Source: Scatophagus argus
Taxonomy: Eukaryota > Chordata > Actinopteri > Scatophagidae
Assembly (NCBI RefSeq): GCF_020382885.2
Contig: NC_058501.1
Span: 16,674,001-16,738,000, forward strand
Length of the DNA stretch: 64,000 bases
Direction: 5' to 3'
Below, piece after piece: positions 43,093 through 56,803 of this stretch. A program made the position numbers and the translations under genes. Position 1 is the first letter of the stretch, and each line of letters opens with the position of its first letter. Under the pieces are notes generated by a model. It ran no database searches. It worked only from the letters and a program-made list of their open reading frames with translations, and had not been told where the DNA came from.

Positions 43093-46000
43093 TCAAAGAA
43101 GAAAAGGGTTGGTGCTCGCTCCAGTCGTTCCTCCGCCTCCCACTGATCCTCCTGCTCCCATCACTCCTCCTGTTCCAGTGGGCCCACCCAAAATCAGCTG
43201 AGGAGGTGCACCTCCAGGTCCCAACAGGGCAGGGCCTGTGGGAGCCATAGGTGAGAGCCCACTGTAGGGCATGCCCATGGGGCTGGCCTGCATCATGCCC
43301 AAGCCCATTCCCGGAGCCCCCATACCCACACTCATTGGCCCCATGCCCATTCCTGGTTGTACCATGCCCAGCATGGGATTGGGAGGCACTGGACTGGAGC
43401 GGAGGCCACTCAGGCCAAGTGATGAGGGCTGAGGTGAGATGGAGGTCATGGATGGAGCCACGCCAAAAGGGTTAGAGGAAGCAGGTGTTGGAGAAACTCC
43501 CCTACTGGAAATCGTGCTGCCTGGAGTAACTGCCATGCCAGGAGCAGGAGATGAGCCTGAGGGTCAGCGGTGATAGACAATACAGAAAAAACTTAACACA
43601 ATAAGAGTCACTTAATGCACACTCATACAATATATTTAACACAGATTTGAATCATTCCACTAATAACAGGTTTCAGATCTGGAAAGAACACGACAGCAAC
43701 ATAAAATAATAGCTGAAACAATAAATCGGTTAGGTACTTAGTCAATCAACCAGAAGCATCAGCAACTACATCGTTTTGGTCATTTTCTTCTTGCAGAAAA
43801 ATCAAATGGTGTGAATCATTGCTACTTTTCTGTCTGATGTGACTGTAAGCTGAGTACATCAGTGAGATTCACTCAAAATTTCAACATTTCATAGACCAGA
43901 AGATTAATCTCAGAAGATAAATCAACTATAAAACAGCCTGATGGAGGCCTAGCAGAAACTCTTATCATGTGGTAAACTTGTACGTATTCTTTTTTTTTTT
44001 TTTCCCCTGAGGCAGTAAGTTCATGTTTTCGGTTCAGTTTTATTTTTCTGGCAGCTATTTCTCTAAGCAGTTGTGTATAATGGATGGATGTATGCTTTGA
44101 CATGGCCCCAGAAAGTAGTGAAACTCCAAATAACAAGAGTGTGGTGTGCCTCCAGGTCATGACAGAGCCCTCAAAATGATTGCTGGGTGGTTAATTGTCA
44201 GCTTTTGATCTGGGATGTTCAAAAGAACTGAGTTCATACCAGGCAGATTGTTTCCATACTAAGTTAATGGTAAAACATTGTGGTTCCTTTAATTTTATCA
44301 TTCCAGGACGTGTTTTAATCAACTTGTCTTCTGCCAGCTGCAGTTTATTGTGAATATGAACACTGCTGATGATGGGATCTTAAACTTAAGACAATAAGAG
44401 TCCTACATGGGTCTACCTAAAAAATGCAAAAGAGTTTCAAGAAATACAGTAAGCCCGTCTTTCTATCTACACAAAGTAATACTAACTTTAAAAAGTGCAG
44501 TAAACACGGGTAACAATAGCTGTGACCAACCTGTGTTCTGGAGAAAGGGGTTGTGCGATGAGGAAGAGATGGAAGGAGGTGGTGGCTGTTTGGGTTTGGG
44601 TTTAGATGACACCAGGGAATCGAGATCCACCAGCGCTGCGTTGGGGCCGAGGAAGGACTCGGGAGTCTTACGAACAGGAAGTGAAGAACCGAGAGATGAC
44701 AGGTCAAAGGGCACCGGTGAGCCTGTGCTGTCGCCGCCCATTGCCGGGGACCCTCGTCGCTCTGGGTCTCCTAAGGTGGAAGGAACAGAAACAGCAAATC
44801 AGACACAGACTATTAAAACAATGCTTTTCCTTATAATAAACAACAAATAAGAACTACATTATCACACAAAGTAGAGGAGGATGAAATGTAAGACAAGACA
44901 ACTGTGCATGCAATTGTAAACTGTAATCTATGAAAACCCCTTTCGAAAGTACTTGTACCTCAGTGTTTGTGAGTCCATGTAGCTTTAAGTGTGAATGTAC
45001 CTGTGCCGTTAGTTTGTTTGGCGGTGCCACTCCAGATGTCAGAGGTGATAGGGTCAGAGGCAGGGACAGGCCCGTCCCTTGCCCAGGGGTCTACTGGCCC
45101 CCCCGAGGAGGAAGTGCTAGGTGGCACTGAGGGGCCCCAGGGGTCAGCACTGGGGGGGGTCACAGCTACAGGGGAGGGGAGGAGACGCAGCGGAGGGGAG
45201 GGTTAACACAACACCATACAGGTACAGTCCACAATAAGGAGGGAACAGGAAGCTGGGCTGGGTTCCAACAGTAGTGTTTCTCTCCTTGACCTCTGCAGTC
45301 CCAGTAACCTGACAGGTGAAAGCAGATTTTCTCTGGCTGTCCACCACATTACTGTCATTAGCTCAGCAGAGGTAAACGAGAGCTAATAAGAAGCTACCTC
45401 ATAAATAAAAGAGGCACAAGGGGGTATGAGATGAGACAGCTCTTGTTGAGACACAGCCACAGTCAGTCCTGAGTAGAAACAAGAGGATAAAAATCCCTGG
45501 TTTAGACACAGAGGGAGAATGGCTTTAGCATGCCTGCTTTCCTCATTACAAACTGAAAGCATATGAGTGGACGACAAGATATGACAGCATGGTGACATGA
45601 CAGAAAATGTAACAGGGCTGTTATGAGACAGGAAATGGAACAGTGGTGTGAAGAGGAGTTAAGGTCAATTGGTATTCACATCCTCTTTCATCCACAGCAC
45701 AAGACACAGTTCTCTTTTGATACTCGGCGATGAGTCCATTCCCACTAATCTGACTGAGAGTCAATACGTGACCAGTTTTGTAGCTGCTTACCTGAGCTTC
45801 CCCAAGGGTCAACATTGTTAACTCTGTTGGACGTCTCTCCCCAGGGGTCTGGAGGAGGGGCTATAGTAGGCGGGGCGCCCCCACCCCAGGGGTCAGAGCT
45901 TGTCGGAGACGTGGGTGATGCTACCCCCCATGGGTCTGTGGGAGCTGCTCCCCATGGACCTGAGGCTGCAGGGGCAGGAACTGTGGGTGGAGGCGATGGT

Positions 46001-49000
46001 CCGGCAGAACCTGCAGTGGTGGAGGACGCGGCAGGGGCTCCCCAAGGGTCTACAGCACTCAGTTCCATCAGAGAACCCTGTACAAGAGATTATATTATAG
46101 ACAAATATCCCTGCAGACATATTCATGAAGAAATCCAAGGACAAATTCACCCCACCATGCTGAGGTTAGATCATGGTGTTCTGATAAAAAACTGAACATG
46201 AACTGACAATAAATTCTTTGTTCTTGTATGTGCAATGTGAAGAAAACTGCCACAATATTTCTAGTATAAATACCACATTTTTAACAATAAAAAACTATTT
46301 AAAAAATTAATTATTTATCCTTGATTAATAATATTGTGAATGAAATATTTCAGGGTGCAGATCAAGCAGAATTCATCTAGCAGATTACTCATTCCAGTTA
46401 CTACCACAAAAAAAATCTGACAGTATTAAATGCCAATTACTGCTGCAATAAAATGAATGTAAGCATGCAATTATCTTCTATTTCTATTTAAGATCAACAT
46501 ATCTGAAATGAAATTTTAAGTTTGAAATAGAAAACAGATATTTAAGTTCTCTGGCCTGAAAAACAAGTATGAATCCAAGCATACTGGCTTTAAACACAAA
46601 ATATACCAAGTAAGGCCAATTTGGACAAGATTTGTATGGTGGGACAGGTTTTACATATGGAAGAGTAATAATGTAAAATAATTATTACAAAATCCAAGTG
46701 AATTTGATCTCTTTCACATTTGCCTCATCAGTGATTTGCATGGAGCACGCGCTTCTTAAGGATTTACTTTCAAATGTGAGACTGATTTCATGGCACAGAC
46801 TAATACAACTAAAATAACCATCAACAAAATACTTGAGGCCAGATGTACATCGAACTGAGAGAGCTGACAGAGGGAGGCAGTGACAGTCACCGCAGGAGGA
46901 GAGTCACACACCTCCTCAGGCTTCAGCTTCTCCCTTTTGCTCTCCTCGATGGCCATCTGCAGTCTCAGGTCATCACCTCTGCGCAGTCGCTCTTCCTGCA
47001 AATCACATAAAATGTGATGTCAGCAACTCAAAACACACAACCCTGGAAAAGCACATCACAGGTTATTATTAGTTCATCAGTTATCAGTTTACAATTCCAC
47101 AATTAAAATCAAAACCATTGGAAATGGAAAAACCCTACCTTAAATCTCCAGTCAACTGAAAATTAACCCATCACTGCATTATTTCCAAGTGTGAGTGTGC
47201 GATTTTGACAAATCTCACAGCAAAACACGATCAGGGTCATCGATCTGAATAGCCATCAATCCCATCAACAGAACAATGATGTTTAACTGCACTTTAAACC
47301 GACAGCAGCACTTCAGATTTGAGGGGTTAAATGCAAATGCAGCTGTGGTTAGTTTGGTTCCTGACACATGCTGTCACTGTGAATACTCCACAGACCTAGT
47401 GTCAAGCACATTATGTATTCTTCTCAGCCGAAATTAAATAATAAAGTAAAAATAATATAAAACATCCCATTAGCTGGCTGATAATTTACACAATAAATGT
47501 TGTGCATCCCCAACACTAACGCCCCGGCTGTTTTTTATCTGTTCATCCATACATTCATCCATTTTCTATAGCGCTTATGGGCTTGGTTTTACATTACCAA
47601 TACCAATCAATTAAAACATGTTTTGATCCCCCTGATAAAGTTATAGACCACCCTGAGTCGTGTCTACTCAATGCCTTACCTTAAATCGTACCTCATTATA
47701 AGGAGGACTGACAATCAAACAGCAGAACATTGACAAATCCACAAGGACAGGCTGTCTCTGCTGCACAACTGAGTTATTCTCAAGATGCCACTAAGTAACA
47801 ATAGCAAAGCCATGAATGAACTAGTTTCTAGATTAAACAAGTCAATTAATACAGTATGTATGGAACTTTAACCTCTTGCATTCAATAGGAAAACACAGTT
47901 TTGCACGCTGAACACAAAACAAGTAAGTTACAGCAACAGCAGATGTGTAAAAGACAAGGAAAAGAGAGCATTTCAAATCAAAACTGCACCTGAATGCATG
48001 CTATCAGAGAGGGTAACAGGGAGGAAAGAATAATCAGAGCTTATAAACAACTAGGTGTTTAATTTAGCCAATTATGATGAAATGCTAATGCCATGCAATA
48101 ATTAGAGTTAATCAATCATTTGGGTACACAGGCTTAACACCTCTTGACAAGAATTTGAAGTGTCTTCTTTGCTTTTAATAACGATCTGCTTACAGAGTAG
48201 TATTACACCACTTGTAATATGACAAGACACTCTAACACAAACTAAATTATCTCAACTGTATTACAGCAATCTGATGCAAATTTGTTTCTTGAGGAAAATC
48301 ACACATTTCAAATACAAGCACAAATTAGTTTTCTTGACTGATCAATGCTTTATGTGTGTTTGAGAAGTTCCAATTGACAGAAAGACAGATAGTTGGTGAC
48401 TGGTTCGCCAGTCTTCTGGGCAAACTCTCTGCCCCTGACCTTTTGATGTATCTCTTTGCTGAGTGTCATTGCATAGCGGATCTCTGCGTCCTCCAGAGGG
48501 TCCGAGTTATTCTGGGGGAGGTCAGGCATTACATGGTGAGAGCAAAGCTAGGTGTATGTAGTGAATAATATCAGTAATATCCCTCAATGCACACATGCCC
48601 TGCAATGGATTCAAACTGCAAACTTTGCTACAGTTAGTTATAGCTGTGCTTTAATTGTTAATTTACAAAGCAGTTGCCTTGAACAGGCTGCTTTATGTTT
48701 ACCTGCTCTGCCTCTTCTTTACTCATGGCCAAAGCCAGCTGGAGCTGCAGATCCTCCTCTCCAGAGCTCTGGGGCCAGGCCTGTTCAGGGTCTGCCCCTC
48801 CAGAGTGGGAGCCCACTGACAGGCTGCCCCCCAGGCTGGGTGCTGAAGGAGCTGAGGAGGCTGGAGCAGAAACAAATAAGCATAAGCATGGATGTAACAA
48901 CTATCTTTTTAAACACCATGTAAAATACCCCTCTCACCACTGGAGGTCTGTGCCATTTTCTCTTTGGTTTTGAGGGCATGGATCCTCTCCTCTCTTAGTC

Positions 49001-51062
49001 TCTCTTCGTCCTTCAGCAGTGTCACTAGCTGTTTGGCTTTCTCCCGCACATTCACCCCCTGGAAAAATCCAGGTATAAGCACACAATTCATGTTGAAATG
49101 AGTGTACACTTTCGAAAAGTTAAATATTACATAAACACATATGTTTAATTACTAAAAGTTTAATTATGCTTACTAGCTGCACTTAAAACAATAATAATAA
49201 CAATAATACTGTATTGTTCTTGTAACAGCTTGTTAGCTTCTCACAGTTTAATCTGCCTGCATTCCAGAAGGGTTGACGTCACTTACTTTAACACAGATTT
49301 ATGGACGTGGGTGTGTTTGTGTACCTGGTCTTTGCCGTCTCTGTCTATGTACTGAAAATCTTTTAGAGTCTGGACTGCGTATATGTTCTCTCTGCATTGT
49401 TGGGCAACACGTTCTGATCCTGTCTTGATGAGGTACTCCATAAGAGTCATAGCCTGGGAAAAAAAAAAATACAAATCACAACCAACGACCAAATATAGAG
49501 GGTCTGGATAGTGAGTTAGTAAAATGTAAATATTAAGCAGCTTACAAGCAACTAATCCCTATGCTAGATTCCACATTGATTTAAAGGCAAACACACACAC
49601 AAGCCCAACCCCTATGTAGCCTAACAGTGGGAATCACTTACAAGAATTCATAAATTTGGTATTACCAGCAATGTTTAGTCTGGAGGTCAACAGATATGAC
49701 CCCTGCCACCATAAATGCCAGACATTAATAGAAACTGGGTAACTGTTAAGCCAAGCATCTGAAGTCAGTAATTCCATTTGAAAAGCCGGATAGTATACTA
49801 CAGGAAACAGTGCTTGTCTGCATTCTCCCCACAAAGGAGCTCTGTCATACAGGATTCCAACATGAACAAACAATCACTCACTTTGAGCAAATTTGCTGCC
49901 AGCAATCAGTATTATATTGTCACGAAGCTTCAGTTTTGCCAATATTAAAACTTAAATTTGCTGATACCATAAAACGTCAGTACTGTGATTAATCTGTCAA
50001 CTTGGGCTTTGTCTTAAACCCTCACTAGTCACTCCCCCTAGACTATTCTGGAGTGAGCATTAAACTGAGGTATCAGACATTTGTGAATCTTTCTATGTCG
50101 CTGCTGTAATTTTGCATCTGCAAAATGGGATGCACTTCATTGTGGGGTGTTAGGCAGAAATTAAAGTACACACCATGGAAACTGCTTTCACACACATAAA
50201 CATGTGACATATTATGAAATCCAAAATAATTTTAGTGCATTATCAAATGAACAGGGAGTGATTTTGGACAATATTATTATATTGCATAAGACTGCAAACA
50301 AAATACTGAAATATCTGCACCAGTGTATGAAAACTGTATATAGAGAACACAGTGTGATATTAGTACACTGTACCTTAAGAACATCCATTGTGATATACTT
50401 TTATAAAAATTATCCCCAACACACACATTCACACCTTGTACACATGTCTCCAATTCTTGCCATGGTCATTGAGGCGTTTCCACACCATGCTCATGATTTC
50501 TGAGAAGGCCACAACATTGTAGGTCAGATCTGCGATCTCTGACATCAGAGAGCTGCTGGGGCCCCATGGGTCATTGGAAGTCGCCTCTCTAACCTGGACA
50601 AAAACACAGCAGGGGACAATCTTAAATTATACTCCATCCAGACTGTCCACGATAAAAAGAATAATTGCGGGCTAATGTTTTGCGACAAATTAACAATCCA
50701 TAGTGTTCTGAGTAGCAACGCAAACTCAATCGGGTCACAAGCTGTAGCAATACCAAATGTTGGTAATATGGATACATTAGCTCATATTGTGTTTACCAGG
50801 GGAAAGGGTGAGGGTTGCTTAAAAAAAAAAAAAGAAAATCATTAGCAGCTACTAAACATCATCTGTGCTGCAGAGATACATAGGTTACACAGAAACTATG
50901 GGCCTATGGGAGAAGGTGGGGGTAAAACAAAAAGAAAAAAAAAAGAGAGAGAAGGGGAAGAAGAAAAAAGAGATAAGCTGAGGGACACACAACCTTGATT
51001 TCAGCCTCTGAATAGTTGTGGACAATGTTTTTTACTTGTCGCCGTAGCGATGAGGTCGACAT
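43093..51062 (-). CDS. epn1: Epsin-1 endocytic adaptor
   Basis: Eleven coding exons (51062-50994, 50593-50435, 49453-49325, 49058-48938, 48860-48703, 48511-48440, 46995-46912, 46077-45792, 45165-45001, 44770-44531, 43556-43093) encode 648 residues. The ENTH domain (about 12-144) is almost identical to mammalian epsins, including the PIP2-binding residues Arg63, His73 and Lys76. Three ubiquitin-interacting motifs follow: EEDLQLQLALAMSKEEAEQ, EDAEIRYAMTLSKE (its own 24-codon exon) and DDLRLQMAIEESKRE. At least seven DPW motifs in exons 8-9 bind AP-2. RKTPESFLGPNAALVDLDSL is a conserved epsin block. Three NPF motifs bind EH domains, and the last is in the terminal TNPFLL. A Met/Gly/Pro-rich stretch in the last exon is unusual. 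Epsins bend plasma membrane and recruit ubiquitinated cargo to clathrin pits. EPN1 over EPN2/3 is inferred from length and neighbours. Confidence 0.95.
43695..43860 (+). repeat. Dispersed teleost repeat, third copy
   Basis: TAGCTGAAACAATAAATCGG, TAGTCAATCAACCAGAAGCA and CATCGTTTTGGTCATTTTCT match modules of the family at 11480-12185 and 16275-16480. It lies in epn1 intron 10. Confidence 0.45.
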
Positions 51063-54000
51063 GGCAACGGTCTGACCGTCAAGTTTTGCTGCAATCTGAA
51101 CAACAGATGGAGAAGAAGGGTTATAAAATATAATTAATACAAACTGAACAACAACAGGGCAAAGAATGTTGTTTAAAAAAAAAAAATCAGATGAGCTCTA
51201 CGCAAATATAAGAGCCTGGACTGAAGAGTAGGAGACCTTCAGAAGAATAATAAGTATGAAAAATGAAGTCCATACCATAAATCAAACTTCAATCATGTGA
51301 CTGCTAGTGTCAACAGAGGAGGACAGACAGTGTCATGCACACCTGTTACACAAGAATGATGCAGAATAGGGGTCTCTCCTCTTGGTATCTTTTCGTTTTT
51401 CTGGCGTGTGAGCCACTCATTCACAGAGTGCTATGTCTCAATTTGTCGGTTTCTTCCTGTGGCAACATTGGGTCCCAAAACCACAGGCACAGGAAGATGA
51501 AAACTATGGAACAAGATTGAGACTGATGTTTATCTTAAAAAGAACCCATATGCACTGCTACATTACAAACAAGAACAGGTTACAACTTTATCCAAGGTTT
51601 TATTTCCAGAGTAACCATCATAAAATAAGGACAAAGGCGATATTCAGCAACAAAATCACAAGATATGTTGCTGATCCACACACGGCTGATAGTCAGAGAT
51701 GCAACATATTAATTATATGCTTTTCACTACTTATCAAAGTCAAGGTTCCTGAGATTACTACCAATTCAGAGAATAATGTCATTTAATTCAGGAAAAGCAG
51801 AAAATAATACCCATTTTTATTTTCTTGAGAACAAGCAGGTAGAATGAATGCTATGGTTGACTATTCCTTACCAATGAGAGCAGGAAGGGAAAAAAAATGC
51901 TAATCCCAATTTAAGAAAGTAACCTCATTTGACAAACCTAAACTGTAGCAGCTGCATTCACATGAGCAGAGCTGGAATGAGTTGAGTATTTCAGGAATAA
52001 AACACATGGTTCACGGGTTCAAGTACACATTTTAGCATTTCAAGCTTATGATTCATTCATGAGCCAGTTAATATTTACTTTCATATTTCAAAATCATTCA
52101 ATTAACCCCATATGCCTGTATGGGTGGCAAAGCTATGCGACAATAGTATTAAATAAACATTGTATTTCTTAACAGAAACTGAATTACCAATTTTGCTGAC
52201 TCTCACAAAATAACATGCATCCACTTAGTTAATTTCTGGTACTAATATTTGTCATCATTAGACTATTACAATACAATAAAGACAATATCTTATACTGATA
52301 TTACCAGGCTGTAACATGCAGTAAACTGAGTTATATACAGTTCCTTACTAAAAACACTATTATCAACAGTGCGGGTAATAATGAGAGACAGAGGAGGCCT
52401 AAGCGTACGGCAAGACTTTTTAAGCTATCAGGTGGGCAAAAAGTACGTAAATAAGAACTTAAAGAAACAATATACACAGGAGCATAGCAGAACATACTTT
52501 CCAAGTAACTGGCACAAAGGAGTGAAAAACAAAGCAAAGTTTTACTCCTTCCTGTCAGAAAGAGTGTAAAGTGGGTGTTATGAGCATCAACTGAATCACT
52601 GAAAATAGGCCAAAAAAACAAAACCCATTGTCTGGGGGAATAAATGATGGCTCTATTATGCCTCACTGGTAGCAATGTCTGGATTTGACATCATGAACTG
52701 ATCCTGGTGGTGGTGGTGTAATGGCATGTGGAGAATGATTTTTGTATCACAGTATTGCATCCCTCAGTACCAAGTGAGCATTGTTTGTATTTGATTGCTT
52801 ACACAGCAAGCTGAACCACTGCTGCTGACCAGATGCATCCTTTCACTGTCTACATTTTCTTTACTGCTCAAATCTGAATGCACTAAAGGTAAAGAAGAGA
52901 AGTTTGAGGAAGTTCAGCAGTGGGCATTTAAGCTGATCTTCAAATGCAACGCTTGGCCACTCCCTGACATTCCATCTCTCAAAAATGAAGGAAGCAAGGG
53001 CACAATCTCTTTGCTAAAGAAGACGATACATTTTGATAAATTCAGCCCACTCACTGCATTAACATTCCCTCCAACCAGACACATGCACACTGGTGAGCAA
53101 GTAACAGACAGTGCTGGTCCCTCAACAGTGCAAGGGATGTTCACAGACTGATCTCTACAACATGTGCTCTGATAGGCTAGAAAATGCGGCATTATTTAAA
53201 ATTCTTTTAAAACTTTCATGGGTATATTAGTTTTTTTTATCTATGTAAAAAAATGCAATTTACACCAGTTCCTTACAGTCTTAAACTCTGACTTATTCTA
53301 CGCCTGTAAAAAAATCTGAATTAAATTAATTGATTGATGAACAAGAATAACACATTTAGTAAATATATGCATTTGTATGTGACTATTCTGGTTTTAAATC
53401 TACTTGGCAAAGGAGTAATAGCACAAATGTACTACCCTACAAACTCAATACTTTTTGAGTGTTATGCACCTTTTAGATAAATATATATGGTGGCATTTGT
53501 AGGTCAAACCAATATGACACAATGTTGCATAACTAAACATTAGGAAACCATTGCAAAAGCCAGTTCAGAGACTCTTGAAGTTCTGTACCAAAGTTCAGGT
53601 ACAACAACTAATCTTTGATAAGAGATATAACATGCCATTGGTGTCTTTGCCCTCCAGTTTTCTCAACCATCTCCACCATCTCTGATACTTTGTGGGGAAA
53701 AAACATGAGGTTTCATCGACTATATTTCAGTTCTGCTGCTCTGAAATGCCTGAAACACAAACACACTAAAACATCTATATGTGCTGGCAGACAATACTTA
53801 GATCATAACAAATCTATCTAGGTTAAACTAACGGTTGAATATTAGTGAACTGTTCTTGGCAAGATACCGTTATCAGCAAATCACCATTACACCTACCCTA
53901 TGACATGTGTTCTCGATAAAGAAGCTTGGCATAGATTACCAACAAGACACAGAGTTGTCATTAAATCCAAGATAACGTTAAGTTATTCTTCCTTTCACTT

Positions 54001-54920
54001 ATATGCAATCGAGGTTGCACAGCTAAACGAAGTTACCCCCGCCCAGTTAGCCTGCACACAGATAATGTTAACAGTCGTTACACATCTAGAAAACTACAGC
54101 TTTCCCTGTCACAGATACCAAGTTAGCTATCTGACGTAAGGTAGCAACAAAACAGTCAACTGACGCTATGCTAGCTAACCAGCAACTGTTAATTAGTACC
54201 CTGGCATTATGCAACGGTGTTAATAAGAGCATCGTAAAACGAGCATATCTGTGTCACAGAGTATACAGCGTTAACGTTTCAGTTTACGAGCCATTGCTTC
54301 AGCCAATTAACCAACTGACGTTAGCTATCATCTGGAGCTGTTAGCTTCTATTAGCCAATTATCCAGTAACCCACCAACTCTCACCTAAGCTAATCGAAAC
54401 AGTTAGCTTGCACTTTGCCACCAGGGTTTAGGTAAAGTATGGGCAAAGTATAAACAGGGTTACAGTAGGGTGTAGCTAGGAATGAACTGACAGAGTTACT
54501 CAAGTCAAACGAACAGCTATGTTCTCGTGACAACACTGGATCAAATCAGAATACAACTAGCGTTAACGCTTCCTGTCAGTTTGACTGATAAAAGAATTAA
54601 CTTGCTGCTCTGTTGCTATTGCTGTTGCTAGGAAAGATTAGCCAGCTAGCAAGGTAGCACTTAGCTATCTAGCTACTGCTAGTTAGTTCGCAAATGGCAA
54701 CTGGACCACTAGACTGTACAAGCTTCAACAAGGACATGTCCTGCTTCAGGACAATGCTGAAAAAATACATTTAATTAACAAGCATAAATGTCAAAAACAA
54801 TGACAAGACATCATAATAAATGAGTAAATCAAGTGTGTATTACTGACCCTGTTGTAGCTTGAATGTACGAGGAGATGGCCGAATTTCCGCTTCCGTTCCC
54901 GACTACAGGAAAGACCGCAC
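51063..54920 (-). other. epn1 first intron and 5'UTR exon
   Basis: A probable non-coding exon ends at 54848 (minus-strand donor GG|GTCAGTA), giving a first intron of about 3.8 kb. The exon sequence around 54870-54895 has two GGAA-type ETS-like cores (GGAACGGAAGCGGAAA on the minus strand) and no TATA box. The part of the intron at about 54120-54720 is unusually rich in TAGC and GTTAGC words. No coding sequence is seen in the intron. Confidence 0.4.
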
Positions 54921-55289
54921 CCCCTGTAGCTTTGTTTTCCTGGGATGGTTGTAGAGGGCTCATGAATAATTAATCTATTTTGTATCTGACAAAATTAAAG
55001 TCCCACATGAAAACATATACAAAACGGCGTTTCATTAATGTTTAAAGCGTTCTAGATGGGGAAGGGGGCGATACTTTTGAATGGCTGTTTGACCTAATGC
55101 TCCTATTTATAAAATAGGGAAATAAAATAAAATCAACTCTCTAGGAGGAAGAAATCACATCCTCTTGCGTGCGCTTGTGTGTTTTTTTTCTTTTAAACGT
55201 TTTCGATACTTCTTCCACATGTCAGAGGTAAAATGATATCATTTAGGTCGGCATACGGCTACACCAACGCGGAAAGCCGCAAAGATGGA

Positions 55290-55620
55290 AATTGACTAAC
55301 TGTACGCCTACTTAAGTACAATTGTGAAATATTTGTACTTTACCTGAGTATTTTTTATATGATTTACATTTCATGCTCTTTTATATTCAACTCTTCTTTG
55401 CGATTTTACATCAAAACATTTGATAAAATTCAACAAATTGTCAAAGATCAAGCTAGAGCTTCTGAACCTATTTGGTTTGTGACCCTTTACGAGAAATAAT
55501 GTCTACTAATAATTTTTCAGTTTTTCATGAGTTAGTTTTAAGAACTGTTCAAGGTACACGTTTGAATACTACTACTTTTGGTAATTAAGGTACATTTAGC
55601 GCATAATACTTTAAAACTTA
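55290..55620 (+). repeat. hAT-like miniature transposon repeat, partial copy
   Basis: CTTAAGTACAATTGTGAAAT, ATTTGTACTTTACCTGAGTA and GGTACATTTAGCGCATAATA follow the same module order as 37190-37897. The terminal repeats are absent. Confidence 0.5.
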
Positions 55621-56763
55621 TACACACTTTGAAAAATTAAATTATTCTGGGACTATAAGTTTACCCTTATGGCACCTTCATTAAAGTAAAATCAATCCGG
55701 ACTCTAAAATCACTCCCAAAACTCCTGAGGTCATGTCATGTAATGCAATAGCACGCACTGTCCACAGAGAGGCATTGTTGAACCAACTCTGAATGACCAG
55801 GTTCCCTCTGGGTTGCCTTGTCAGTGGAACCATAAATAATACATGTTAAGCCATAGATCAGAACAATGCAGTAACAGCTGGCATGCATGTGTGTTACAAT
55901 CTCCCCTTTTATCCCGTGTCTCTTTATCCTTTTATCTGTGCCTTCTCTCCAGGGAGCAGGGGACTGAAGGAAACATGGCAGCATGACTCAAGCAGAATAT
56001 AACTGCAAAGCACTGTTGCACTAATTTGGAAACAAATCTCATGACAACAAACAAAGAAAGGCACTTGAAACAAGCATATGTTATGTCACAGGGAAACTTC
56101 ATATATTTTCTTTATGGCTGAACACTGTCAGAATAGAGTGGTTTGAGTCAACTTGACTCATGAGTGTGAAAACAAGTGACACAGCTAACCTGAAAAATGC
56201 CAGCTGTAAAAGAAATTCAAATTATGAAAGAAACCTGATAAATTACGTCACAGATGTGTGATGCCACAAGAACACAAGATCAATGATTTACAGTGTCAAT
56301 CTAAAATTCAAACTTCTAAATCTCTACGTAAAAGAAAATGGCTTTTATTTAATAATTGAAATCATCAGGTTGTAGATGTAGGCCCTATGAGACATTCAGT
56401 GGTTTGCCTCAAGATTACAAAATATACTGCAAGTATTAGCAAAATAGAATGATGTCAAAATTAACTAAAGAACGAATATCCCCCTCTTAAAACAAGGCAT
56501 GATGCTCTCCTTCTGTAAATGCAGTTTTACGTTATCATGTTCAAACTACACCTACCACATCAAGTTTCTGGTGTGTACTAATCCCCAAAGTTTGAATTCT
56601 CCGAGAAGTTTCCATATTTTCCAAAATATTGGAGTTGTAAAATGCTTTGTCCTCTTTTGAAATCTTTTATTTTTTTCATTAGTACATCTTCACAACCCAT
56701 ACCAGGAATGTTAAATATTAATGTTACCCTACCCAGAATTTATATTCTATACTACTATATATT

Positions 56764-56803
56764 GTGTGTGTGTGTGTGTGTGTGTGTGCATATATATATA
56801 TAA
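56764..56803 (+). repeat. GT/TA compound microsatellite
   Basis: About twelve GT units followed by seven TA units. Confidence 0.85.

Noticed and set aside
52331-53192. Several 90-118 codon ORFs in epn1 intron 1
   Set aside because: AT-rich intron sequence with both strands open by chance; hydrophobic runs have no family match and no splice partners.
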